Shown here in pieces: positions 34,427 to 43,005 of a DNA stretch of 64,000 bases (its first letter is position 1; each line of letters opens with the position of its first letter). A program made the position numbers and the translations under genes. Source of the DNA: Acholoe squamosa (taxonomy: Eukaryota > Annelida > Polychaeta > Phyllodocida > Polynoidae); assembly GCA_949317995.1 (NCBI GenBank), contig OX439046.1, forward strand, positions 62,109,355 to 62,173,354, written 5' to 3'. The notes below the pieces were generated by a model. It did no database searches. It had not been told where the DNA came from and saw only the letters and a list, made by a program, of their open reading frames with translations.

Positions 34427-37400
34427 CTAATTTCTTGAAACTGCACCACACCTAGATGTCTTTCTTAGTATGTGGTGTGCAGGCCTAGGCTTGATAGGGC
34501 CTATGCCTGTGGTTTCTCTTGTAAGGGTGATATCATTTTTGTTCCTTACAATTTTGCTGTAGTATTTGGCCTCATGTGGAATAAGCCTGTGTGCAAATTC
34601 ATTGTTTCTGACAGCCATAACCTTTTTCAGTCTGTCTATGTGCACTGGTCTGGCCACCAATAGATTGGTGTCCAAGTTTTTGAGTTTGGCACTTGTCAAA
34701 CTAGGTCTATCTACTACAACATATGGTCCCATAAAAAGGGGTTGAAGTTTCTTACACTCTGTGTTGGTCAGGATTCTTGGTATGTTTAGGTACACCATGT
34801 CGGTGACCTTGATTTCCTGTGGTGTAAGTTTCTTATCATATCTATCCTTCCTTTCCTTTTGTAACTTGGCGACCCTTTCTATAGCTTTCCTCCTAGAGGT
34901 ATCTTGATTTGTTATCATGTTAGCTACATGGTCTGCTACTGTGGATATGTCTTCCTGTATTCCCAGCCCTAAGTCCATTGGGGTGGCTGGGTTTCTTCCA
35001 TGGAGTAGGAAGAAAGGGGTGAATCCTGTGGTTTGGGATTCAGTGTTGTTTAATGCAAAGGTTATGGGTTCAATAAATGAATCCCAATTGTTTTGGTGCT
35101 TTGAGCAGAATGCTCTGAGTGCTGTGCCTATGCTAGCATTGAATCTCTCTACAAGCCCATTTGATTGTGGCCTGTATGGTGAGGAGAATTTATGTTTGAT
35201 CTTGAGGTGTTTAGTTAACTTTGTGAACTTTGCACCTGTATAACATGTCCCATTGTCTGTTTGAAGAGTGGCTGGTGTTCCATGATGACAAATTATATTC
35301 TTGTAGAACTCTGCTGCTGTTGTCTCAGCTTTTAAGTCAGTAGTAGCCCAAGCTGTTGCATATCTGGTAGCATAATCTATGCAGACTTGTATATGTTTGT
35401 TTCCCCTGGCAGTTGTGGGAAGTGGTCCCACCGCGTCTAGGTTTAGGAACTTCATTGGTGAAGTCATGTACTCTCTCACTGTCATTGGTGTTTTGTGTGA
35501 GTGTACTTGCCTTTTTGCTGTGAGGCATGTGTGGCAGGTGGAAACATATTTTGTTGTGTCTGCTAGCATAGACTTCCAATATACCCTAGGTCGGAGTGCT
35601 GACAGCATCCTACTTGAACCAAGATGGCCGCCGGTAGGTGAGTCATGGAAATACTGTAGTGTACTTGTTACCCATTGCTGTGGTATAACAATTTGAAGTG
35701 GTACAGTATTGGTCTTTCTCCAATTTATGGGGCATATATGGACTAATGTACCATTTACCAAGGTGTATGTCTGGCCTTGGTTGATGATTCTATTTCCTTG
35801 TGCTTTTGGTGCAGGCAAGGTTCCATCCTCAAGATATTGTATGAGGGGCAATAGGTCCTTGTCTTTCCTTTGTTCCAAGCCAAGGTTTGTACCTGAGATG
35901 GATGTGTCGGGAATCTGATCCAGTAGTTGATTTATATCTAGCACATGTTGTTTTATTCTGTCTCTTTCTTTTTCTTTTTCATCGACTATTGGCCTACCTT
36001 GTGCCTTTTGTTGGGGTGTGTCACTCTTGTTTTGGTGTGTAGGCTCCTTTGGAGGGCCTATTCTCGCCTTAATGGGAGTGGCAACCTTTTTCTTTAAAGG
36101 CACAATTTGCTTTTTGTCATTCTTCTTTGTCTCAGAGTTCTTTGACTTAGTAGATGCAGTGTCTTTTGTGACATTTTTCCTGGCAGGTGGGGTTTTGGTA
36201 GCTTTGTTTCCTGTGACCTTTTTCTCGTTTAGAATAGTTTGTGATTGTGTGGGGGGTTTTGGTGTGCCCTCCTGAATCATTTCTCTAGTCTTTGAGCGTG
36301 TGGTCATAGGACACAAATGGTTTGATGTTTCCTCTCCCTGCATTGGTTCAAAGAATCTGACTGATTTAGAAGTTGCTTGAGTAATAGCATATATTGTGTC
36401 TTCTGGATCTTCATCATCTGAGTCAGGTGGGGTGAAGGGTGGCTCCTTAGGAGTTGCCTTCACTATCTGATTGAGTGATGAGAATTCAATAGGCTCGAAG
36501 TCATTATCTGGAAAGAGTTGTGAGTATTCTCTCTCACAGTGGCAAAACACATAGTGTGTAGATTGCTTCAAGATACCCCTAATGGGTGTCTCTGGCCTTT
36601 CAATGGTGTTGGGTGGATCATCCCTTTTGAATGGTACTTTCTTTGTTACTTTTGCAAACTTGGTTCTACTGGCTGCTCTAACTCTCCTTGGTGGGGGTGG
36701 AGGGTTAGTCATGGGTCCAGAGTCTGGGTATTCTCTTCTAGACATAGCATCTGGTGGTGTGTTATCATCACCTTTCACGTGTTGGATGGTGAATGAAAAT
36801 TGCTGTATGTCTAGAGCCCATCTGGCCCATCTATGTGTGAGTCCTGTATTGGTTAGCAGTGGGATTAGGGCTGCATGGTCTGTGTATAATTGGAAGTGTC
36901 TAGTCTCTAGATAGTGTCTGAAGTGTAATACTCCATACACTACTCCCAGTAGTTCTCTCTCTGTGGTATTGTAATTTCTCTCGTGTTTTGAGAGGGTTCT
37001 ACCTGCAAAGGCTACTGGTCTGAGCACTCCTTCATTATCTCTCTGTGAGAGTACAGCTCCTAAACTCACATTGGAAGCATCAGTTGCCAAACTGAACTCT
37101 TTCTCATAGTTTGGATATCTGAGAAGAGCATTGGTACAGAGGGCATGCTTTAATGTTTTGAAAGCATTATCTGCCTCTTCTGTCCAGACAAATGCTTTGA
37201 GATGTGTCTGTAGATCATATAATGGTCTAGCAATTTGGGCATAACCTTTGATAAACTTTTTGAAGTATTGGCATAGGCCTGTGAAGGATCTGACATTTTT
37301 GACTGATTTTGGTGTTGGGAAGGTTTTGATTGACTCCACCTTTGTGGGAGATGGTTGCAGTCCCATGGGTGTGACTCTCATTCCCAAGAAGTCTATTCTG

Positions 37401-39157
37401 TCTATGAAGTATTCACATTTTGATTTCTTCAGTTTGAGTTTACCAACTCTTAGGCTGTTGAACACATCTTCCAGGTCATGGAAGTGTTGTTCGATTGATG
37501 GTGATAATACCAATATGTCATCTAGGTATGGTAGGGCACATTTGTACTTGAGTTTGTTCAGAATTAATGTGACTAGATGGCAGAATCCCGCCGGTGCCGT
37601 CGCTAAACCCATCGGCATCCTTTCATAGACATATTTTTTGTCATTTGCTATGAAAGCGGTTTTATGCTGATCCTCCTGTCTTATAGGAATTTGAAAAAAT
37701 CCCTGTTGGGCATCTAGCTTACTGAATACTCTTGGTCTGAGTGACCCTATCATGTCTAGAGTGTCATCGGCCCGGGGTGTAGATAAGGCTTGATTTATCG
37801 TGTTCTGGTTCAAATAACGAAAATCTGTGACGAGCCGATGGCCTCCCGATGATTTTTGTACTAAAAAGGATCTGGAGGCCCAGGGGCCCTCGGCACATTC
37901 TCTCAGAATGCCCTGTTGTACTAGCCTTTCACACTCTTCCCCTATTGCGGCCTGTTTTTCTGGTGTTTGTCTATATGGTAGGAAATGACATGGTACTGCC
38001 TCAGGTTTTACATGTATTGAGTGTGTATACAGGTGTGTGGCACCAATGTCTCCATCTTTTCCTACAAATACATCATCATACTTGGTCAGCAGTGATTTTA
38101 ATCTATCATGCTGATCTTTGGATGTGAGCACAGATTTTGGTGGAACATTCTCTTCCAATTCTGGCTCGAGGTCATGTGCCTCACTATGTATAGCAGCTAT
38201 TTCAGAGAGTCTGATTGAGTTGGGTTCAGGGTCAGCATATGTGGACTCACAGTCTGAGTCTGTGTCACTGAATTGAGTTACGTCCTCAGGCCGTATGGCT
38301 GAGACGGATTGATCAGTGTGTGGGGTAGTGTCTGACACCTGTTGAGGTTTTTCTAAATCAGATTCCTTGACTTCCTGAAATAGAGCTATGATGGCACCCT
38401 TTTTGATTTTATGTGGGCGCCTGCTGGTGTTGAGTAACACTAGGGGATGTTTGTTATTTTCCCTGGGGGTTACTGCTGCCCTTTGAACTAGATATGGGGC
38501 ATTGTTGTTTCTTTGGAGGTTATCTACTACTCCAGTTTTGCCTTGCAGTGATTGAGTAGATGTGACCTTACCCAATACTGCAAGTTCAGAGAATGGAGGG
38601 ATGGTAAAATCCCTCACTGCCCTAATGGGTTTGAGAATTTGTTCAGGATCAACATTAAATTCAATTTGAGATTTTGTAGTGCTTAAGAAATCTGTGCCGA
38701 GTACAATGGGCTGTGTGAGGTTGGGTATTACAGCAAATTGGTATTGGAATCTGACACCTTGGATTCTAAAGTTCAGCATAGCTGAATGTCTAACATGACA
38801 CACCGATCCATCTGCCAAGTGGATGTTGATTTTAGATTTCCTCAGTTGGATATGGAATCTCTTTTGGAGATCCATGAGGAATGATTGTCTGACACAGGTG
38901 ATAGTAGCACCTGTATCGACCAAACATTGTACATCTGAAACATCATATAGATTTGCATTGATACAGCCATTTTGAAGAAGTACAATAGAAAGCTTGGTAC
39001 TCTCACCTGTATCCTTTGATGATGAATCTGGCGGGGTGATGTGTATCACTGATGGACGTCTCTGTCTGTTAGATGGTAGATTGGCACTAGCAATTGTCTC
39101 TGGTTGGATCTTTGTTAATCCTGATTGATTGTTTGTATTTGGGGTGTCACAGTGCAC
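34427..39157 (-). CDS. pol: Pol polyprotein: protease, RT, RNase H, integrase
   Basis: 1,576 codons. The aspartic protease motif CLVDTGATITCV lies at about 78-89. Reverse transcriptase spans about 390-600, with LDAQQGF (catalytic Asp 482) and YLDD at 544-547. RNase H is at about 680-820 (LATDAS, TDHAAL, DAMSR). A low-complexity, Lys/Pro/Thr-rich linker of about 250 residues follows. The integrase has an HHCC zinc motif (HDSPTGGHLG ... CHTCLTAKRQ) and a D,D-35-E core (LDAVGPLP, TDNGTCYTG, NGLVERFN). Its start lies 24 bases past the gag stop in another frame, so expression would need frameshifting or reinitiation as known in the family. The domain order is that of Ty3/Gypsy. Confidence 0.97.
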   Translation of the reverse strand: MHCDTPNTNNQSGLTKIQPETIASANLPSNRQRRPSVIHITPPDSSSKDTGESTKLSIVLLQNGCINANLYDVSDVQCLVDTGATITCVRQSFLMDLQKRFHIQLRKSKINIHLADGSVCHVRHSAMLNFRIQGVRFQYQFAVIPNLTQPIVLGTDFLSTTKSQIEFNVDPEQILKPIRAVRDFTIPPFSELAVLGKVTSTQSLQGKTGVVDNLQRNNNAPYLVQRAAVTPRENNKHPLVLLNTSRRPHKIKKGAIIALFQEVKESDLEKPQQVSDTTPHTDQSVSAIRPEDVTQFSDTDSDCESTYADPEPNSIRLSEIAAIHSEAHDLEPELEENVPPKSVLTSKDQHDRLKSLLTKYDDVFVGKDGDIGATHLYTHSIHVKPEAVPCHFLPYRQTPEKQAAIGEECERLVQQGILRECAEGPWASRSFLVQKSSGGHRLVTDFRYLNQNTINQALSTPRADDTLDMIGSLRPRVFSKLDAQQGFFQIPIRQEDQHKTAFIANDKKYVYERMPMGLATAPAGFCHLVTLILNKLKYKCALPYLDDILVLSPSIEQHFHDLEDVFNSLRVGKLKLKKSKCEYFIDRIDFLGMRVTPMGLQPSPTKVESIKTFPTPKSVKNVRSFTGLCQYFKKFIKGYAQIARPLYDLQTHLKAFVWTEEADNAFKTLKHALCTNALLRYPNYEKEFSLATDASNVSLGAVLSQRDNEGVLRPVAFAGRTLSKHERNYNTTERELLGVVYGVLHFRHYLETRHFQLYTDHAALIPLLTNTGLTHRWARWALDIQQFSFTIQHVKGDDNTPPDAMSRREYPDSGPMTNPPPPPRRVRAASRTKFAKVTKKVPFKRDDPPNTIERPETPIRGILKQSTHYVFCHCEREYSQLFPDNDFEPIEFSSLNQIVKATPKEPPFTPPDSDDEDPEDTIYAITQATSKSVRFFEPMQGEETSNHLCPMTTRSKTREMIQEGTPKPPTQSQTILNEKKVTGNKATKTPPARKNVTKDTASTKSKNSETKKNDKKQIVPLKKKVATPIKARIGPPKEPTHQNKSDTPQQKAQGRPIVDEKEKERDRIKQHVLDINQLLDQIPDTSISGTNLGLEQRKDKDLLPLIQYLEDGTLPAPKAQGNRIINQGQTYTLVNGTLVHICPINWRKTNTVPLQIVIPQQWVTSTLQYFHDSPTGGHLGSSRMLSALRPRVYWKSMLADTTKYVSTCHTCLTAKRQVHSHKTPMTVREYMTSPMKFLNLDAVGPLPTTARGNKHIQVCIDYATRYATAWATTDLKAETTAAEFYKNIICHHGTPATLQTDNGTCYTGAKFTKLTKHLKIKHKFSSPYRPQSNGLVERFNASIGTALRAFCSKHQNNWDSFIEPITFALNNTESQTTGFTPFFLLHGRNPATPMDLGLGIQEDISTVADHVANMITNQDTSRRKAIERVAKLQKERKDRYDKKLTPQEIKVTDMVYLNIPRILTNTECKKLQPLFMGPYVVVDRPSLTSAKLKNLDTNLLVARPVHIDRLKKVMAVRNNEFAHRLIPHEAKYYSKIVRNKNDITLTRETTGIGPIKPRPAHHILRKTSRCGAVSRN

Positions 39158-39180
39158 TGGCCCATCGGCACTGTGACATC

Positions 39181-41202
39181 CTAGTTTTCCTGGTTCTGTG
39201 GGGTGGTTGAGATGCTTGCCACCAGGAGCTTGGAGATTTGATCCATCACATGAGGTGGTATTTGGGGGTTACTTTGTTGGTTCCCCTGGTAACCTCTTGT
39301 GTCAGGTTTGTAATCCTCCTGGCGTGGGTTGGAACCCTGGTTATATTGACCAGAGTTGCTGTATTGACCGGAGTTGTTGGATCTCTGGTTGTTGTAGGCG
39401 CCATTGTTGTTGTAGGATCCACTGTTGTAGTTCCTATGTGGACTCTGGCCCCTACTGTTGGATCCTTGACTATAGGATCCAGAGTTGTTTGAACCCTGGC
39501 TGTTGTTGTAGGATCCAGAGTTGTTGTAGGATCCAGAGTTGTAGTTCCTATGTGGACTCTGGCTCCTACTGTTGGATCCTTGATTATTATAGGATCTGCC
39601 ATTACTTGGGGTTCTGTCTCTCCTATCACTGTATGAAGAGTTACCATTGTTGGAGTTGGAAGAGCTGTTGTCTTTCCTACTGTTATGACCCCCCCGGTTG
39701 TTGTTGTTGCCCCCTCTACCTCTACCTCTATTGGATTGGTAGTTGGGGTCATAGTTATTTCCTCTGTATCTACCGGTAGGGTCTCTTGATGCAACCTTAG
39801 CTTCCTGTTGCCTTACATGGGCACTAGACATTAGGTTAACATCTTCATCTGAACTAGTGCTGATTTCCTGGTCCTTTTTCTTAGTAGGCTGTGGGTTGGT
39901 TTCTGCATCCCTTACCTTCCTAGATCTCTCTTGGGTCTCAACCTCTAGGGCTAGGTCTAGGGCTTGGTCAAAAGAGTCTATTTTCTTGTTCTCAAGAGCT
40001 ATAGAGATCCAGGGCCTCATGCCTTGGGTAAATGCCTTGCTTAGGGTTTCATCGTTCTGGCGTTGGGCATTACACACTTTCCTGAGATGGCATGCATAGT
40101 CTAGAACAGGTTCATCTATCTTTTGTGCACGGAGTGCAGTCCTTGAGATTATATTGTCTCGAGTAGCAAAATACTCTTTTAATTTATTCACTACATTGGT
40201 CCATGTCAACATATCAGGTGTGGCACTCTCCCTGAAGGATTCAAACCAAGCTAGTGCTTGTCCTTCGAGGTACTTGGGTAAATATGTTACCATGGTGTCA
40301 CTGTCTGTCACTTTGTACTTATCCTTCAGATATTCTGGGAATTTGTGATCAATGAATAATGCTGTTGACATGAGTGGTGATGGGTGTGAAAAGGTTTTGG
40401 GTTTTGTTACCTCATGTATCCTGATCTTTCTGTCGTCCTGCTGTTTATTGTCTATGAGCTTGGTCATGTTGGACACCATGGAGATTATGATGTCATCTTT
40501 GGATCCAGAGGCAGATGGTGTGACAACAGGTGTGATGGCAGGTGTGGGAGGTTGTGGGGTCTGGGATGATACCATCTTCATGAGATCTGCTATCTGTTGT
40601 TGTTGTCTCTCTAGGGACTTCCGCTGATCTTCCATGGCCTTCTGTTGAGCATCTATTGCTGCATTCCTCTCTGCCAGTTGTTGGTTGAGGATCCTCTCCC
40701 TTTCCTCCTGCTGGGACTTGTTGGTCTCTAGGGCAGTAACTGCATCTTGGATGGCCTTCTCATAGGCCCTTATCTTCTCAGCTGTCTGATTAGGTTGGGG
40801 GCCTTCATCGGTGTCCATGATGGAGGGTGTGGGGGAGGTGTCTCTGGAGGAGTGGCTGTCAAAGGCTGGAGCTGGGGTGGAGGATCTAGATGAGGGTGTG
40901 GATCCACCCCCTGAGGCAGATCCTTCTTCCCCTGAGGTAGATAGCGTGAGTTGGGCGTCCTGTAGAGATCCCTGGGAAATGTTGGATCCCTGAGAACTGG
41001 TTGTTCCCTGAGTAGACAGGGTGGGAGGTGTGGGGTCTACTGAGTGTGGGTCTGTTGTATTGGAGGCTGGTTTGCCTCCTGTGGGCCTCCTAGATCTTGG
41101 TGGGAGGGAGACCTCTTCAACAGGCCCCTGACTACATAAGGTCTTTGTGTGTTGTTCTGCCAGCTTGACTGATAAGGCCTTGATGTGTGTGGTGGACCTC
41201 AC
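39181..41202 (-). CDS. gag: Gag protein of the retroelement
   Basis: 673 codons. The N-terminal part is Ser/Thr/Pro-rich. A charged coiled coil lies at about 140-215 (EERERILNQQLAERNAAIDA). The Gypsy-type capsid domain is at about 260-430, with YLEGQALAWFESF and the downstream FTQGMRPWI helix typical of retrotransposon gag. The C-terminal 190 residues are a low-complexity region rich in Asn, Gly, Ser, Tyr and Arg with RGRGG and repeated SRSQSPHRNYNSGSY motifs. There is no CCHC zinc knuckle, and the RG-rich tail probably does the RNA binding. The same region yields long chance frames on both strands because of its repeats. Confidence 0.93.
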   Translation of the reverse strand: MRSTTHIKALSVKLAEQHTKTLCSQGPVEEVSLPPRSRRPTGGKPASNTTDPHSVDPTPPTLSTQGTTSSQGSNISQGSLQDAQLTLSTSGEEGSASGGGSTPSSRSSTPAPAFDSHSSRDTSPTPSIMDTDEGPQPNQTAEKIRAYEKAIQDAVTALETNKSQQEERERILNQQLAERNAAIDAQQKAMEDQRKSLERQQQQIADLMKMVSSQTPQPPTPAITPVVTPSASGSKDDIIISMVSNMTKLIDNKQQDDRKIRIHEVTKPKTFSHPSPLMSTALFIDHKFPEYLKDKYKVTDSDTMVTYLPKYLEGQALAWFESFRESATPDMLTWTNVVNKLKEYFATRDNIISRTALRAQKIDEPVLDYACHLRKVCNAQRQNDETLSKAFTQGMRPWISIALENKKIDSFDQALDLALEVETQERSRKVRDAETNPQPTKKKDQEISTSSDEDVNLMSSAHVRQQEAKVASRDPTGRYRGNNYDPNYQSNRGRGRGGNNNNRGGHNSRKDNSSSNSNNGNSSYSDRRDRTPSNGRSYNNQGSNSRSQSPHRNYNSGSYNNSGSYNNSQGSNNSGSYSQGSNSRGQSPHRNYNSGSYNNNGAYNNQRSNNSGQYSNSGQYNQGSNPRQEDYKPDTRGYQGNQQSNPQIPPHVMDQISKLLVASISTTPQNQEN

Positions 41203-41430
41203 TGACGTGTGGGAGACCTCACTGACGTGTGGGAGACCTCACTGACGTGTGGGAGACCTCACTGACGTGTGGGAGACCTCTCTGACGTGTGGGAGAACCT
41301 CATTGATGTGTGGGAGATCTCACTGATGTGTGGGAGATCTCATTGATGTGTGGGGGATCTCACTGATGTGTGGGAGATCTCACTGGTATGTGGGAGATCT
41401 CACTGGTATGTGGGAGATCTCACTGGTGAC
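41203..41430. repeat. 20-bp tandem repeat in the leader
   Basis: About eleven units of GACCTCACTGACGTGTGGGA (plus strand), drifting to GATCTCACTGATGTGTGGGA away from gag. It lies directly before the gag start. The repeats near gag are nearly identical, which suggests active expansion. Further out (41,495-41,600) a longer unit containing GTTACCAGCTTTAA-like sequence repeats three times. Confidence 0.92.
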
Positions 41431-41629
41431 CTTGGTGGGTATGGTGTCAAGGTCAAGGTCACTGGGTGGGTGGAGTGGGTCTAACTGTGTGTATGCGGTA
41501 CCAGCTTTAATTTACTGTGTGCATGATTGTTCCCAGTTGCGGTACCAGCTTTAACTTACTGTGTGCATGATTGTTTTTAGTTGTGTTACCAGCTTTAAAT
41601 TTTATGAGCCTGTGAGGGATGGGATCTTA

Positions 41630-41647
41630 GTAGGATGTTCTCCACCA
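41630..41647 (-). promoter_or_regulatory. Primer-binding site candidate
   Basis: Three bases inside the 5' LTR the minus strand reads TGGTGGAGAACATCCTAC. The TGG start fits a tRNA CCA end. I could not match the following bases to a standard tRNA 3' end, because the T-arm part does not look canonical. The primer remains unassigned. Confidence 0.45.
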
Positions 41648-41650
41648 CTT

Positions 41651-43001
41651 TGTCATACTAGTGATTGGCATGATCAAGTTGTCATATGAGAAATATCATA
41701 AGACTAGTGGTATATAGTGTAATTATCTCAAGGCTCTTATAAATAGTGTTATTTCCAGTTGTCACTGGTTTATTCAGCTTTAGGCAACATGTAAGAAATA
41801 TCAATCATACAGTAGTTAGTATGTAGGTGATTTGTACATACAGTAAACATACAGTAATTTATAAAGTACAATGTTCAGTTCCACTCCACCTGTGAGGTAT
41901 TAATAATACGGTGTCCAGCATAGTTCTAGGTGGGTTCCCACACCTAGCTCCTGACCTGCTGCTTAGAGGAATAATGTAATAATGGATAACTTTACCCTCT
42001 GGTGGAAGTCTTGAAGAAGATAGCCTCTGGCCACTAATGGTAGGAAACCAATGCCTGTCTAGCATAGTTTCACCATAGTGCAGTGGTATAGCAGGTAGCA
42101 GGAGATGACTGGAGATGTTACCTCTAGAGCGGTTCTTGGTGATGTGTCTTCCTGGAGGTGCAGACAGGCTATTTGTAGCAAATCTTGGAAAAGCACCTCC
42201 AGACTGACTGGAGCCAGCAGCATCTGCCTAACTCTACAATTGTTTGAGGGGACTCTTTCAAGTGTCACAGGGGGACAAAGGACCCCCATGGACGCCGCTA
42301 TGGCCCCCATTGTCTTGGTCGGTTCTGCATCTTCAAACCCTCATAACTCGGTCGTTTATGCTTGTATAACCGCCATTTTTGGGCATGCGCGGAGCTGAAT
42401 GTGCCAAGATTATAATGCCCGCTGGATAGGCGCGTAACTCCCGCCGGTTTGTCTGTAGCTCACTCGGAGGTCGATTCAGTCTCCATGGCGTAACTTCCTT
42501 AATACTGGGAGTTCCGCCTTGATCTTGGGCTCATTCTGACCGTCTAATTATGGGCTTTCCATAGATATTTTGATATTTGACCTAGGTCGCTCAGGAGCGA
42601 CGCTAGAGCGACCGGAAGGTTATGGCGTCGTGCTTATGTAACCCATTGTTCAGTCCTTAGAGTGCTCAGACACTCATGACGGCGTCAGCGGTGCTCAGGC
42701 ACCCGTGACGGCCGGTTGCATTCACTTACAAGTTATTAATTTGTGCATTGAACCATGAGGTCGCACACTGAGACCCTCATTTTTATTATATTGTGCAGTG
42801 AACCATTAGGTCGGAGCCTTTGATGTCAGAGAGAGTGTTTGTAACTGACCTGGCTGGTGTGCAGTGGGGCATGGACGCTCTTGTACAAAGTTTGAGCGCT
42901 CTTATAGCTCTTAGAACCAACCCATGTATTAATTTCATAGATATCCTTTGATTAATACAACATATGTTACAATTTATGGAATAATAAAATGGTATATCAT
43001 A
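41651..43001 (-). repeat. 5' LTR (right copy), 1,351 bp
   Basis: It matches the left LTR with no difference seen and no indel (same length). It contains the element's promoter, with TATAAA on the minus strand at 41,863-41,858 and the poly(A) motif at 41,774-41,769. U3 is about 1.1 kb and CpG-rich in the middle. Confidence 0.97.
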
Positions 43002-43005
43002 ACAT
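43002..43005. repeat. Target-site duplication, right copy (ACAT)
   Basis: It repeats the ACAT at 27,024-27,027. Confidence 0.75.

Larger units (their letters stand above)
27028..43001 (-). mobile_element. Env-bearing Ty3/Gypsy LTR retroelement, apparently whole
   Basis: A 15,974-bp element read from the minus strand. Its parts in order are LTR, primer-binding region, tandem-repeat leader, gag, pol (PR-RT-RNase H-IN), F-type env, a 3' region of 2.6 kb with an antisense reading frame, polypurine tract and LTR. The domain order and the env put it near errantivirus-like Gypsy elements. It is about twice the length usual for such elements. The three main frames are long and open, both LTRs looked identical when read against each other, and a 4-bp target duplication (ACAT) flanks it. 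It therefore looks whole and very recent. Gag and pol lie in different frames, as is common in this family, which often uses ribosomal frameshifting. Env is usually made from a spliced RNA. An alternative reading is an assembly duplication of the LTR, but the target duplication argues against that. Confidence 0.95.

Noticed and set aside
39198-39794. Long frames of 193 codons (plus strand) and 182 codons (minus strand) over the end of gag
   Set aside because: Both are shadows of the repetitive Asn/Gly/Ser-rich gag tail; the translated sequences are Cys/Ser or Thr/Pro repeats with no independent support.
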